From: CAVSVP01 sp963731125
GTDB lineage: Bacteria; Pseudomonadota; Gammaproteobacteria; Competibacterales; Competibacteraceae
Length of the DNA stretch: 64,000 nucleotides
NCBI GenBank assembly: GCA_963731125.1
Contig: CAVSVP010000009.1
Coordinates: forward strand, 852,787-916,786
Direction of reading: 5' to 3'
The notes beneath the pieces were generated by a model that made no database searches, was not told the DNA's origin, and was given only the letters and a program-made list of their open reading frames with translations. This document shows positions 25,993 through 35,575 of the stretch, one piece after another (the stretch's first letter is position 1; each line of letters starts with the position of its first letter). The translations under genes and the position numbers were made by a program.

Positions 25993-27021
25993 CTACTCTA
26001 GGTATTGCAGCAGCGGTCGAGTGCGCCGCCAGAACCGCCGCAATTTGGCAGCGGTAAGCGCATAAATCCGGCCGTTACAGGGATACAGATAAAGCGTCTG
26101 CAAGGCTTTGTTCTTCAATAAAACCATAACAGGAGCAAACCAATTCTGTTCCAGGGCATTCACATGCTTACACCAAGCCTGAGGATCCTTATCGGGACCA
26201 TCAAAAAGTGTGGTTTCTAGTACCACCAATCCTTCCCGCTCATCCTCGGCAGCGTTGTACCAATCGTCGATACTGTTCGGTACCGGGTTAACCACCACCC
26301 CAGCCAATCGGGACAATCCCTGGGTTAGGGAATCGACTGCATAAATGCCGTCACTGGGACTGCGAGCGCCTTGGGGTAGCCGTCCTCCCCCCCAAATCCA
26401 GATACCGTTGATGGGAATCTGGCCATCAGCCTCCCGCGCCACATTAGCTCGACTGCTGTGCAGTAGCATTTGCATCTCGGTGAGCAACGTGTGCCAGCGC
26501 CGAGTTGCCTGGCCACGCGGCAGCAACGGGTTGATATCCTGACCAATAGCAGCTATCAACGGCTCGGTATGCAATCCCGGATCCTCCGCAAGACGCAAGT
26601 ACCAACGCTGGGGCTGAGGCGCTTCCAGCAATAAGCCATCAGCACTGAACACCTCATTGAATTCTGCAACCAGGCACTGGGCGGTGGCGGTGCTGATGGC
26701 CAGGCCACGGGCATCAAACAACAGAACCTGATGCAAATCTGGACGCAAGTACACAGGATCTGCTCGCAACCACCAACCCTGGTCGGTAGCACCCGTATCC
26801 GCCAAATGCGTCACAGATGCCACCGGCAACTCTTGAGCCCCATTCACCGGCAACTGAAACAGCTTAAACAGGGTTGCGTCGAATCCTTCGACGCCTGCAG
26901 GTCTCACCTCGGCATGCGCTAATAAACGTTCCAAGGCGTCAGCTTGTGGACGTGGCAACTCGAGTGCCGCCGGAAAAGGCCCTAATAGACCGGGAATCAC
27001 CAGATGCAGAATAGTTGCCAA
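25993..27021 (-). CDS. RpfE-type regulatory protein (COG4255-like)
   Basis: A 342-residue soluble protein starting MATILHLVIPGLLGPFP. Internal landmarks are DPVYLRPDLHQVLLFDAR (about 88-105), PINGIWIWGGGRLP (about 203-216) and NGRIYALTAAKLRRFWRR near the C-terminus. I recognise it as the conserved 'RpfE type' family related by annotation to phosphoglycerate-mutase-like proteins, often found near recJ in other genomes. recJ is not in this window. The function is not established. Confidence 0.75.
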   Translation of the reverse strand: MATILHLVIPGLLGPFPAALELPRPQADALERLLAHAEVRPAGVEGFDATLFKLFQLPVNGAQELPVASVTHLADTGATDQGWWLRADPVYLRPDLHQVLLFDARGLAISTATAQCLVAEFNEVFSADGLLLEAPQPQRWYLRLAEDPGLHTEPLIAAIGQDINPLLPRGQATRRWHTLLTEMQMLLHSSRANVAREADGQIPINGIWIWGGGRLPQGARSPSDGIYAVDSLTQGLSRLAGVVVNPVPNSIDDWYNAAEDEREGLVVLETTLFDGPDKDPQAWCKHVNALEQNWFAPVMVLLKNKALQTLYLYPCNGRIYALTAAKLRRFWRRTRPLLQYLE

Positions 27022-27110
27022 GCGGTTCGCACCGTTGCGATGGCCCTAACCCTTCCTCTGCGCCGACGCTGCGGGAAGCGCTAAAGAAATGGTTATGACT
27101 GTCTTTAACA

Positions 27111-27138
27111 CTGCTTTGCTAATTTCTTTGCAAAGCAG
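27111..27138. terminator. Hairpin upstream of the RpfE-type gene's neighbour hom
   Basis: CTGCTTTGC at 27111-27119 pairs perfectly with GCAAAGCAG at 27130-27138. It lies between the hom stop and the start of the RpfE-type gene. No U-run follows, so it is at most a weak or Rho-aided terminator for hom. Confidence 0.4.
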
Positions 27139-27163
27139 CCATCGATAGGGGTACCCAATAACA

Positions 27164-28474
27164 TTATTCAGAAAAACGCAGGTGTTCAAGCCGAACCCGA
27201 ATTACCTTGCCCTGGATGGTATCCAAGGCTTCAATTTGCGCAATAGCGGCATTCATCTGCCACTCACGCACTGCATGGGTCAGCATGATAATAGGTACAT
27301 CCACTGCACCGGGCGCTGGTTCTTTTTGAAGTATCGCTTCAATGCTGATATCCAAGTCCCCTAGAATGCGGGTCACCTCTGCCAGCACGCCGGGACGATC
27401 AACTGCCAGCATGCGCAGATAATAGGCGGTTTCTACCTGTTCCATGGGTAACACCGGCAAATCGGATAAAGCGTCAGCCTGGAATGCTAAATGCGGTACT
27501 CGATTGCCAGGGTCTACCGTTAGCGTGCGTACGACGTCAATGATATCGGCGACCACAGCAGAAGCCGTAGGCTCAGCACCCGCTCCAGGACCATAATATA
27601 ACGTAGGGCCTACCGCATCCCCCTTGACCAGCACCGCGTTCATAACGCCATTGACACTGGCGAGCAGGCGCCGTTCGGGAATTAGCGTAGGATGCACACG
27701 CATTTCAACACCCCCTGCGGTATGCCGGGCTATGCCCAAGTGCTTAATACGATAGCCTAACTCTTCAGCGTAGGCGACATCTTCGCGAGTAATGTAGGAA
27801 ATACCCTCAGTATAAACTTTGTCAAATTGCAACGGTATGCCAAAAGCGATAGAGGCCAGTATTGTCAATTTATGGGCAGCGTCAATACCTTCCACATCAA
27901 AGGTAGGATCAGCTTCCGCATAACCAAGAGCTTGAGCTTCGGCGAGCACTGCAGCGAAATCCCGCCCCTTGTCCCGCATCTCAGTTAAGATGAAGTTTCC
28001 GGTACCATTAATAATGCCGGCCAGCCACTCAATGCGGTTAGCCGCCAAACCCTCGCGTATCGCCTTGATAATAGGAATACCGCCAGAGACTGCGGCTTCG
28101 AAGGCCACCATCACTCCCTTATCGTGAGCGGCCGCAAAAATTTCGTTACCATAGAGGGCAATCAACGCTTTATTAGCGGTGACCACATGTTTGCCGTTGG
28201 CGATAGCCTGCAGCACCAGGGTACGGGCCGGCTCGTATCCCCCGATTAACTCAACGACTACCGACACCTCTGGATCTTCAATCACAGCAAGGCTATTGTT
28301 TGTCAGCCTGATGCCAGTTGGGTTAGGCCGGTCTATATTGCGCACTGCGGCACAGGTGATCGCAATACCTCGGCCAGCACGCCGAGTAATTTCTTCTGCA
28401 TTACGCTGCAGTACTCGACTCGTGCCACCGCCCACCGTGCCTAGCCCCAACAAACCGATTTTGACTGGATTCAC
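27164..28474 (-). CDS. hom: Homoserine dehydrogenase
   Basis: A 436-residue enzyme making L-homoserine from aspartate semialdehyde for threonine and methionine synthesis. The NAD(P) loop GLLGLGTVGGG is at about 7-17, the catalytic region has GIINGTGNFILTEM and YAEADPTFDVEG (about 147-200), and a C-terminal ACT domain (AVDRPGVLAEVTRILG, about 353-368) would bind threonine. It is the monofunctional form, not fused to aspartokinase. It lies 17 bases after alaC, matching the alaC-hom-(thrC) arrangement seen in many gammaproteobacteria; thrC is absent here. Confidence 0.95.
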   Translation of the reverse strand: MNPVKIGLLGLGTVGGGTSRVLQRNAEEITRRAGRGIAITCAAVRNIDRPNPTGIRLTNNSLAVIEDPEVSVVVELIGGYEPARTLVLQAIANGKHVVTANKALIALYGNEIFAAAHDKGVMVAFEAAVSGGIPIIKAIREGLAANRIEWLAGIINGTGNFILTEMRDKGRDFAAVLAEAQALGYAEADPTFDVEGIDAAHKLTILASIAFGIPLQFDKVYTEGISYITREDVAYAEELGYRIKHLGIARHTAGGVEMRVHPTLIPERRLLASVNGVMNAVLVKGDAVGPTLYYGPGAGAEPTASAVVADIIDVVRTLTVDPGNRVPHLAFQADALSDLPVLPMEQVETAYYLRMLAVDRPGVLAEVTRILGDLDISIEAILQKEPAPGAVDVPIIMLTHAVREWQMNAAIAQIEALDTIQGKVIRVRLEHLRFSE

Positions 28475-28491
28475 TGCTCAGCTCCTTGGTG

Positions 28492-29685
28492 TTAGGAGAT
28501 CACCCTCGCATCTTTGCGGAACATATCCCGGATACCACGGATGGCTTGGCGCGTGCGGTGCTCGTTTTCAATCAGAGCAAAACGCACATGATCATCCCCG
28601 TATTCACCGAACCCAATCCCCGGCGACACCGCCACCTTGGCTTCTGTTAACAGCTTCTTGGAAAATTCCAGAGATCCCATGGCGCGATACTGTTCTGGAA
28701 TAGACGCCCATACGAACATAGTGGCCTTAGGTTTCGCTATCTGCCAGCCGACGGCGTTTAAACCGTCACACAGCACATCACGCCGCCGGCGGTAGGTTTC
28801 GCATATCTCGGCTACACAATCTTGGGGACCTTCCAAAGCAGTGATGGCTGCGACTTGGATAGGAGTAAATAAACCATAATCCAAATAGGATTTGATACGC
28901 GCCAGTGCAGCCATAAGGACGGGATTACCGCACATAAAACCCACTCGCCAACCCGGCATGTTATAGCTTTTAGACAGAGAGAAGGACTCTACGGCGAGCT
29001 CCTTAGCGCCTGGCACCTGCAAAATGGACGGTGCAACATAACCATCGAACACAATGTCCGCATAAGCGAGATCATGAATTACCCAGATCCCGTGTTCCCG
29101 GGCGATGGCAACGACTTTTGCAAAGAACTCCAGTGCTACACACTGTGTCGTGGGATTTGCAGGAAAGTTCAGTACCAACATTTTCGGTTTAGGCCAGGAG
29201 TTTCTAATAGCTGCTTCCAATCCCGCGAAAAAATCTACTCCATCCACCAAGGGCACATGCCGAATATCAGCTCCCGCAATGACGAAGCCGTAAGGATGGA
29301 TAGGGTAAGCCGGGTTGGGCACTAAAATAGCGTCTCCCGGCCCTACTGTAGCCAGTGCCAGATGCGCAAGCCCTTCCTTGGACCCAATGGTTACGATGGC
29401 CTCGGTTTCAAAATCCAGATCCACGTCGTAGCGCCTTCTGTACCAATGACAAATCGCTTTGCGCAAACGTGGAATTCCCCGAGAAACGGAATAGCGATGT
29501 GTATCCCCCCGCTGAGCTGCCTCGACCAGTTTGTCAACGATATGTTGCGGTGTTGGACGTTCAGGATTACCCATCCCAAAGTCGATGATATCCTCCCCCT
29601 GAGCTCGGGCTTTAGCCTTCAAGTCATTGACGATTGTAAAGACATACGGGGGTAAGCGGTTAATTCTGGGAAATTCTTCGTTCAA
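28492..29685 (-). CDS. alaC: Alanine transaminase AlaC-type aminotransferase
   Basis: A 397-residue fold-type I PLP enzyme. The PLP lysine lies in SFSLSKSYNMPGWRVGF (about 236), and upstream are NPAYPIHPYG and LNFPANPTTQ. The N-terminal LPPYVFTIVNDLKAKAR and overall match are to AlaC-type (glutamate-pyruvate) transaminases. It precedes hom by 17 bases. LL-diaminopimelate aminotransferase is a related alternative but less likely. Confidence 0.9.
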   Translation of the reverse strand: MNEEFPRINRLPPYVFTIVNDLKAKARAQGEDIIDFGMGNPERPTPQHIVDKLVEAAQRGDTHRYSVSRGIPRLRKAICHWYRRRYDVDLDFETEAIVTIGSKEGLAHLALATVGPGDAILVPNPAYPIHPYGFVIAGADIRHVPLVDGVDFFAGLEAAIRNSWPKPKMLVLNFPANPTTQCVALEFFAKVVAIAREHGIWVIHDLAYADIVFDGYVAPSILQVPGAKELAVESFSLSKSYNMPGWRVGFMCGNPVLMAALARIKSYLDYGLFTPIQVAAITALEGPQDCVAEICETYRRRRDVLCDGLNAVGWQIAKPKATMFVWASIPEQYRAMGSLEFSKKLLTEAKVAVSPGIGFGEYGDDHVRFALIENEHRTRQAIRGIRDMFRKDARVIS

Positions 29686-29885
29686 GGCTGCAGCTTCGCG
29701 TAAATATCCAATGAGTGAGTCGTTTAATGCTACCTTACCTTTGGTAAATCACCTATAGCAAGGGAAACACTAATGGCGACAGCGCTAACTGTCAATCAAG
29801 CAATAGAGACAGGGAACTAAATTACGTGCTGTCGAGACAAAAATTTATCGTGCCATCTATACCGATTGAAACCTGAGTTGAAATT

Positions 29886-30266
29886 ATGCGGTTTAGCTTA
29901 GATTTTGATAGGAGTGTTAATACAATTTACGCCTATGCTAAAGGCTATGTTGCGATTAATGACCAAGAAATTAGTCGCAGTGTCATCGTTACTCCCGAGC
30001 GGCTAATTACTAACTGGCCTCCGCAACGCTTTGTCGACCTGGAAGCGGCACACTTTGAGTGGATACTAAAGCTGGAACCGGAAATTGTTCTTTTAGGTAC
30101 CGGTAGTCATCAGCAGTTACCACATCCGCAATTGATCCGTCCCCTGATAGAACGTGGTTTGGGTGTAGAGGTAATGGATACAGCCGCTGCTTGCCGCACT
30201 TATAACATTATTGTAGCCGAAGGCCGCCAGGTAGCAGCGGCTTTGCTAATGATCCGGGAGGAATAA
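29886..30266 (+). CDS. Mth938-like (DUF498) domain protein
   Basis: A 126-residue single-domain protein of the Mth938/DUF498 fold, related to mitochondrial NDUFAF3. Characteristic stretches are VTPERLITNWPP (about 36-47), PEIVLLGTGSHQQLPHPQL (about 65-83) and GVEVMDTAAACRTYN (about 95-109). In bacteria the role is unknown. It is convergent with rpoS, with about 50 bases between the stops. Confidence 0.88.
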   Translation: MRFSLDFDRSVNTIYAYAKGYVAINDQEISRSVIVTPERLITNWPPQRFVDLEAAHFEWILKLEPEIVLLGTGSHQQLPHPQLIRPLIERGLGVEVMDTAAACRTYNIIVAEGRQVAAALLMIREE

Positions 30267-30318
30267 GGAAACTGAGGCCCATCCTGGGCGCTCTTTGCGA
30301 AAGGACACGAAGATGCCC

Positions 30319-31353
30319 TCATCCATACAAAACTTCTTCAGAAAATCCCTCGTTTTCCAGGATCTTGCGTAGACGCCGCAAGGCGTCAATTTGAATCTGC
30401 CGTACCCGTTCGCGAGTCACTCCAATCTCGTTGCCTACCTGTTCCAGGGTGGCTCGCTCTTGACCATTCAAGCCGAAACGCCGTTCTACGACCACTCGTT
30501 GCTTGTCATTCAACTGACTTAGCCAAAATTCCAGCTTCTCGTTAAGATTTTCGTCCTGAAGTACTTGAGACGGGTCAGGATTGTTATCATCAGGTATGGC
30601 ATCCAGCAGAGAACGGTCTTCTTCTTTACCGATCGGGGTATCTACAGAAGCAACCCGTTCGTTCAAACCCAGCATACGCTTGACTTCGTTGATGGGTTTG
30701 TGCATTTCCTGAGCAATTTCCTCGGCCGAGGGTTCATGATCAAGAACTTGCGCAAGTTGCCGGGCAGTCCGCAGATAGAGATTGATTTCTTTAATGATAT
30801 GGATTGGTAAACGAATGGTGCGAGTCTGATTCATTATAGCCCGTTCGATGGTTTGCCGAATCCACCAAGTCGCATATGTGGAAAAGCGAAACCCCCGTTC
30901 AGGATCGAATTTCTCTACAGCATGGATCAGACCGAGATTGCCCTCTTCGATCAAATCCAATAGCGTTAGACCCCGATTCATGTAACGGCGGGCAATCTTT
31001 ACGACCAACCGAAGATTACTCTCAACCATACGATTGCGGGCACTCGCTTCACCCTGCAAGGCCAACCGAGCATAGTACACTTCTTCCGCAGCTGTTAACA
31101 GCGGGGAAAAACCAATTTCACCTAAGTACATACGGGTGGCATCCAGTTCCTCCTGAGTAAACTCTTTACCACCAGCGGTCCAAGGTGAATCTTCACACGC
31201 AGAAACATCGTTTTCTTTTTCTTTTTCAGTGTCGTCTATGGCCTCCTCGTTAAGCAAAGGGTCATGGTACTTAATAAGAGTTTCGTGATCTTCGATCTCG
31301 TGCGGTTCACTGAGCGCAAACTGTCTTGCAGATTGGCTAATCCGTCGAGACAT
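30319..31353 (-). CDS. rpoS: RNA polymerase sigma factor RpoS
   Basis: A 344-residue sigma-70 family factor for stationary phase and stress. Region 2 includes DLIEEGNLGLIHAVEKFDP and FSTYATWWIRQTIERA; region 3 LPIHIIKEINLYLR; region 4 ends with TLEQVGNEIGVTRERVRQIQ. The frame is open further upstream, but ATG at 31353 has GAGGAGG at ideal spacing and begins MSRRISQ. Its position after nlpD is classic; in enterobacteria the main rpoS promoter lies inside nlpD. Confidence 0.95.
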   Translation of the reverse strand: MSRRISQSARQFALSEPHEIEDHETLIKYHDPLLNEEAIDDTEKEKENDVSACEDSPWTAGGKEFTQEELDATRMYLGEIGFSPLLTAAEEVYYARLALQGEASARNRMVESNLRLVVKIARRYMNRGLTLLDLIEEGNLGLIHAVEKFDPERGFRFSTYATWWIRQTIERAIMNQTRTIRLPIHIIKEINLYLRTARQLAQVLDHEPSAEEIAQEMHKPINEVKRMLGLNERVASVDTPIGKEEDRSLLDAIPDDNNPDPSQVLQDENLNEKLEFWLSQLNDKQRVVVERRFGLNGQERATLEQVGNEIGVTRERVRQIQIDALRRLRKILENEGFSEEVLYG

Positions 31354-31486
31354 TACTACCTCCTCGACTCTCGGTGGAATAAAGGACGCCGTGGTGGTCA
31401 TAAGACATGTGTTTTGCGTTCCACCAATCAGTGTCCGGCGTGATTATTTTCGTTGTCAGTAAACTCATAGTTCCTAGACTATGCCG

Positions 31487-32296
31487 TCAACTTGGCAGAA
31501 AGTCTAAGGGGTTAACTGGCTTGCCGTTCCGGCGAATTTCAAAATGCAATACCGGGCGATTTTCATTGCTGGCACCGAGTTCCGCGATGGATTGTCCTAA
31601 GATAACGTTATCACCCTCCTTAACAAAAATCTTCCCGAGGTAACCATAAGCACTCAACAAGTTGTCTGAGTGTTTTACGATAATAAGCCTTCCATAGCCA
31701 GGAAGTCCACTCCCACTATAAACGACTTGTCCTGGTAAGGCAGCCCAAACAGGCTGACCTAATGCGCCGCCAATCTGAATACCTTTGCCTCCCGGCATCT
31801 CGGGATCATAACCCTGCACTACCGTACCCTCGGTAGGCCAGCGCCAAGTCGTCTCACTCGCGTCTTGCATGTCAACGGTACGGTCGATACGGCGAGGCAC
31901 CCTGTTCACCACTGCCTTATTTGGCGGTAGCGAGGCAGATAGAGGCTCTAACGTGTGCGGCGGCTTAGCAAAAGACTTTGCATTGAATTTTGTCTTATCG
32001 GTTTGCACATTCCTCGCAACAAGCTGGTCCGGCTTACTAGGAGGGGGACGTAACCAAAGGGATTGACCAGCATAGATAAGGTTGGGCGATTTCAGGCGAT
32101 TCCAATCTGCTATCTCGCGATAATCCAGTCCATAACGCCAAGCAATAGCAATTAGCGTATCACCGCGTACCACCAGGTAGCGGTCCGGTACCTCACGGCT
32201 TCTCTCCCGCACAGGAGCCCACGAACCAGCACAACCATACACGAATCCAGTTATGCATAGCCATATCGCAACCCTTAGCAATTGCCGATTCGTCAT
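31487..32296 (-). CDS. nlpD: NlpD-like lipoprotein, LysM plus degenerate LytM domain
   Basis: About 269 residues starting MTNRQLLRVAIWLC, with the lipobox GFVYGC giving a lipidated Cys near residue 22. One LysM domain follows (VVRGDTLIAIAWRYG), and the C-terminal M23/LytM domain runs from about 155. The usual catalytic HxxxD of active peptidases is replaced (KGIQIGG where KGIDIxG is expected), as in NlpD/EnvC activators. NlpD switches on the AmiC amidase during division. Its ATG overlaps the yqaA stop by one base. Confidence 0.9.
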   Translation of the reverse strand: MTNRQLLRVAIWLCITGFVYGCAGSWAPVRERSREVPDRYLVVRGDTLIAIAWRYGLDYREIADWNRLKSPNLIYAGQSLWLRPPPSKPDQLVARNVQTDKTKFNAKSFAKPPHTLEPLSASLPPNKAVVNRVPRRIDRTVDMQDASETTWRWPTEGTVVQGYDPEMPGGKGIQIGGALGQPVWAALPGQVVYSGSGLPGYGRLIIVKHSDNLLSAYGYLGKIFVKEGDNVILGQSIAELGASNENRPVLHFEIRRNGKPVNPLDFLPS

Positions 32297-32877
32297 CACT
32301 GTTTGAACAAAAAATAAGCGATAGCTGCGGCGAGTACGGTAAACCATCCCAGTCGGTCGATGTTAGCGCGAAGCATAACTTCCATACGGGGCCCACCCCA
32401 ACACATAAATGCAGCGACTAAAAAAAACCTAGCACCTCGCCCAATTAGCGAAGCAAGCATGAACGGTATCAGCATCATAGAAACGACACCAGCCGTGATT
32501 GTAAAAACTTTATAAGGTATTGGTGAAAAGCCAGCAAGAAATACGGCCCAAAATCCCCATCGTTGAAACCAAGCTTGAGTGGTTAGGTAACTTTCCCAGT
32601 AACCAAACTGATGAAGTAACTGGGCAATATGCAGCATTTCAAAGAGAAAATAACCAATCATATAGCCGAACACTCCACCTAAAACCGAAGCAAGGGTGGT
32701 CAGTAAGGCGAATCGCCAGGCATAACGCGGTTGAGCAAGCGCCATGGGAGCCAGCATCACATCCGGTGGAATTGGAAAAAAAGATGACTCTGCAAAGCTC
32801 AGAGCCCCTAAATACCAAGGAGCATGGCGATGTTGCACCCAGCGCATCATACGTACATAAAGGGAAGAAAATAGCAA
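32296..32877 (-). CDS. YqaA/DedA-family membrane protein
   Basis: A 193-residue membrane protein. The reentrant-loop motif ESSFFPIPPDVML (about 30-42) and the later AGFSPIPYKVFTITAG (about 115-130) mark the VTT/DedA (YqaA branch) fold, thought to act in lipid transport or envelope homeostasis. Four to five spans are predicted. It lies between pcm and nlpD, where YqaA-like genes are often seen in non-enteric gammaproteobacteria. Confidence 0.88.
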   Translation of the reverse strand: MLFSSLYVRMMRWVQHRHAPWYLGALSFAESSFFPIPPDVMLAPMALAQPRYAWRFALLTTLASVLGGVFGYMIGYFLFEMLHIAQLLHQFGYWESYLTTQAWFQRWGFWAVFLAGFSPIPYKVFTITAGVVSMMLIPFMLASLIGRGARFFLVAAFMCWGGPRMEVMLRANIDRLGWFTVLAAAIAYFLFKQ

Positions 32878-32879
32878 GG

Positions 32880-33548
32880 TTAGAACATACCTCCCAACAA
32901 AGGCACAAAACTCACTGGACCCAGTATGTGTTCTTCAAAACCAGACGATTTACGCTCCACCTTGACAAGTGTCTGAGCATGCGCGGTGCCAACCGGCATC
33001 ACCAGATACCCTCCGCAACTCAATTGTTCCAATAAGCTTGTGGGGATTTCCGCTGCAGCAGCGGTCACTAGAATACCATCGAAGAGACCACGTTCCGGCC
33101 ACCCCAAGTTACCGTCACCATGTTTCAGACACACATTATTAAATTCCAATGTTCGTAGACGTTCTTGAGCCCGCTTCAATAACGCTCCGATACGCTCGAT
33201 GGAGTAAACCTGATCAATCAGCAGGGAGAGCACAGCAGTTTGGTAGGCGGAACCTGTTCCCACCTCCAGCACCCTACGCAACGATCGGCCAGCCAATAGA
33301 ATCTCCGTCATCCGCGCAACAATGTAAGGCTGTGAAATCGTCTGTCCGAAACCAATGGGCAAAGCCGTATTTTTGTATGCATAGTTAACGAAGGCTTCTT
33401 TTACAAAAAGATGACGCGGAATAGTCAGCATCACCTCCAACACTTTTTCATTTTGAATCCCTGCTTCCCATAAGCGTCGCACTAGGCGCTGCCGGATACG
33501 CGAAGAAGTAATACCGACACTATGGAGAGAATTAATGCTGGCGTTCAC
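32880..33548 (-). CDS. pcm: Protein-L-isoaspartate O-methyltransferase
   Basis: About 222 residues. It repairs isoaspartyl residues in aged proteins with S-adenosylmethionine. The PCMT signature GFGQTISQPYIVARMTE and SAM loop VLEVGTGSAYQTAV are clear, followed by HGDGNLGWPERGLFDGILV. The GTG at 33548 overlaps the surE stop as GTGA and is a likely coupled start; a GTG at 33563 is an alternative. The surE-pcm pair is conserved. Confidence 0.93.
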   Translation of the reverse strand: MNASINSLHSVGITSSRIRQRLVRRLWEAGIQNEKVLEVMLTIPRHLFVKEAFVNYAYKNTALPIGFGQTISQPYIVARMTEILLAGRSLRRVLEVGTGSAYQTAVLSLLIDQVYSIERIGALLKRAQERLRTLEFNNVCLKHGDGNLGWPERGLFDGILVTAAAAEIPTSLLEQLSCGGYLVMPVGTAHAQTLVKVERKSSGFEEHILGPVSFVPLLGGMF

Positions 33549-34291
33549 AGCGTCTTCACCCACTGAATAACCTGGTCCATCGCCGTATAACGAGTTAAAT
33601 CCACGTGCAAAGGAGTGATTGAGACATAACCGGTTCGTACCGCATAAAAGTCTGTCCCCGGACCGGCATCTTGTTCAGGTCCTGCCGGTCCTACCCAATA
33701 GATGGTGCGGCCACGCGGATCGGTGGCTTTCACTACTGGCTCAGCCTTATGCCGATGACCGAGCCGTGTACCTTGAAAGCCAGCTAGCCGTTCCCAGGGT
33801 AAATCCGGCACGTTAACATTAAGTATGGTATAGGGTGGCAGCGGGTTTTCCCGCAATCGGAGCACTAACTGCTTGGCTACCCGGGCAGCAGTACCAAAAT
33901 GCTCAGGTGGATAAGCGGCCAGAGAAATCGCTACCGCTGGCAGACCCAAAAAGCGCCCCTCCATGGCCGCTGCCACTGTCCCTGAATAAATTACGTCATC
34001 TCCCATATTAGCGCCAGCGTTGATTCCCGAAACTACCATGTCCGGTTCCTCCTCTAACAGGCCGGTGATAGCTAAGTGCACGCAGTCGGTGGGCGTACCC
34101 TCGACACTGTTGAAACCGTTCTCGTGGTGAGTGACATAGAGAGGGTTCTTAAGGGTCAGAGAATTGCTTGCTCCGCTGCGATCCCGGTCAGGAGCCACTA
34201 CGATGACTTCAGCGATTTCTGCTAAAGTGACGGCAAGATGAACAATGCCCGGCGCCTGATAGCCGTCATCATTACTCACCAGAATCCTCAT
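33545..34291 (-). CDS. surE: 5'/3'-nucleotidase SurE
   Basis: A 248-residue metal-dependent nucleotidase important in stationary-phase survival. The metal site is in MRILVSNDDGYQAPGI (the DD pair) and in VVSGINAGANMGDDVIYSGTV (quoted here by its core SGINAGANMG). Length is normal. It heads the surE-pcm-yqaA-nlpD-rpoS block. The Smr gene lies divergently upstream. Confidence 0.96.
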   Translation of the reverse strand: MRILVSNDDGYQAPGIVHLAVTLAEIAEVIVVAPDRDRSGASNSLTLKNPLYVTHHENGFNSVEGTPTDCVHLAITGLLEEEPDMVVSGINAGANMGDDVIYSGTVAAAMEGRFLGLPAVAISLAAYPPEHFGTAARVAKQLVLRLRENPLPPYTILNVNVPDLPWERLAGFQGTRLGHRHKAEPVVKATDPRGRTIYWVGPAGPEQDAGPGTDFYAVRTGYVSITPLHVDLTRYTAMDQVIQWVKTL

Positions 34292-34421
34292 TTGAGTTGG
34301 CTATCTCCTATTTCATATTGGATAAAAAAACCACATCTTGCAAACAAAGTCAAAAAGACTTTAAGTTAAAGCCGATTTCTCATTTAATCAGACGCCCTTA
34401 CGGCAATGACGCGAGGCACCT

Positions 34422-34964
34422 ATGACTCAACGATTTGAACTAGATCCAAAAGACATAGAATTGTTTCGTCAATACGTAGGGTCCGTCAAGCAGTTACGGC
34501 ATGATCGTATTGAACCCCTACGGGAAGGACCGTCTCCCGTACCACGTTCCACCCGAGCTGACGAGCGCCAGGTTCTAAAGGATATGCTCTCCAACTGCTT
34601 TGAGCCTTCCGAAATGGAAACTGGAGAGGAAATCTACTATTGCCGCGAGGGTTTACAACAAACCGTACTGCGTAAACTAAAACGTGGCCAGTTTCGCGTC
34701 AGCGCTCTCCTGGACCTGCACGGCATGACGGTAACGGTAGCACGTCAGGCACTGGCACATTTTCTTCAGATTGCCCGACGCGATAACATCACCTGCGTAC
34801 GTATTATCCATGGCAAGGGCAATCGTTCCCGGCATAAAGGACCGGTATTAAAGCATAAAGTTAATCATTGGTTACGTCAGCGCGATGAAGTACTGGCCTT
34901 CTGTTCAGCACGCCCAGTAGATGGCGGCACGGGAGCAATTTATGTACTGCTTAGACGCCGGTAA
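34422..34964 (+). CDS. Smr-domain protein
   Basis: A 180-residue protein with a C-terminal Smr domain (about 95-180): LDLHGMTVTVARQAL, then VRIIHGKGNRSR and a final GGTGAIYVLLRR. The N-terminal part is charged and probably flexible. Smr domains are DNA/RNA nicking nucleases related to the MutS2 C-terminus; the SmrA/SmrB branch includes the ribosome-rescue nuclease SmrB. LDLHG and HGKG are intact, so catalysis is plausible. It is the only plus-strand gene in this block. Confidence 0.9.
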   Translation: MTQRFELDPKDIELFRQYVGSVKQLRHDRIEPLREGPSPVPRSTRADERQVLKDMLSNCFEPSEMETGEEIYYCREGLQQTVLRKLKRGQFRVSALLDLHGMTVTVARQALAHFLQIARRDNITCVRIIHGKGNRSRHKGPVLKHKVNHWLRQRDEVLAFCSARPVDGGTGAIYVLLRRR

Positions 34965-34979
34965 TACCTACCGGCGTCT
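34953..34979 (+). terminator. Perfect 11-bp hairpin overlapping the Smr gene stop
   Basis: AGACGCCGGTA at 34953-34963 pairs with TACCGGCGTCT at 34969-34979 around a 5-base loop. The TAA stop of the Smr gene lies at the loop side of the left arm. No T-run follows on either strand, so it may stabilise the mRNA end or act with Rho rather than as an intrinsic terminator. Confidence 0.55.
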
Positions 34980-35101
34980 GGAAAATCCTTGAGAGCCCCA
35001 TGCATCCGAGTCTTGACATCCAGCGTCTTGCGGGTACGACTGAGAGTCATCACCGTTTCGTTCTACCACTTCGAGCCCATGCAATCAGTAGTCAAGCAAA
35101 A

Positions 35102-35575
35102 CTAATACGAACACACTAGCACTACGGCATGTGCAGCAATACCTTCGCCGCGACCGATGTAGCCCAATCCCTCGGTGGTGGTAGCTTTAATATTAATCTG
35201 TCGTGGCATCACTTGGAGATCCTTAGCCATATGCTGAATCATGGCTGGAACATAAGAAGCCAACTTGGGAGCTTGAGCGATAAGCGTCGCGTCCACATTA
35301 CTAACCTGGAGTTCACGTTCCTGCAGTAGCGTCATTACCCGACGCACCAAAATACGACTGTCGATGCCTTGAAATTCAACACGAGTGTCCGGAAAGTGGC
35401 GGCCGAGATCGCCCAGTCCCGCCGCTCCCAATAGCGCGTCACAGAGTGCGTGCAGCAACACGTCGCCATCGGAATGAGCCAATAAACCTCGACTATAGGG
35501 AATACGCACTCCACCCAAGGTAATAGCGTCACCTTCCCCAAAAGCATGCACATCGAAGCCGTGGCCAATTCGCAT
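35102..35575 (-). CDS. ispF: 2-C-methyl-D-erythritol 2,4-cyclodiphosphate synthase
   Basis: A 157-residue enzyme of the MEP isoprenoid pathway. It starts MRIGHGFDVHAFGEGD, with the zinc ligands Asp and His in GFDVH, and has LLAHSDGDVLLHALCDALLGA (core HSDGDVLLHA) and a C-terminal KATTTEGLGYIGRGEG. It follows ispD after 112 bases, the usual order. Confidence 0.96.
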   Translation of the reverse strand: MRIGHGFDVHAFGEGDAITLGGVRIPYSRGLLAHSDGDVLLHALCDALLGAAGLGDLGRHFPDTRVEFQGIDSRILVRRVMTLLQERELQVSNVDATLIAQAPKLASYVPAMIQHMAKDLQVMPRQINIKATTTEGLGYIGRGEGIAAHAVVLVCSY

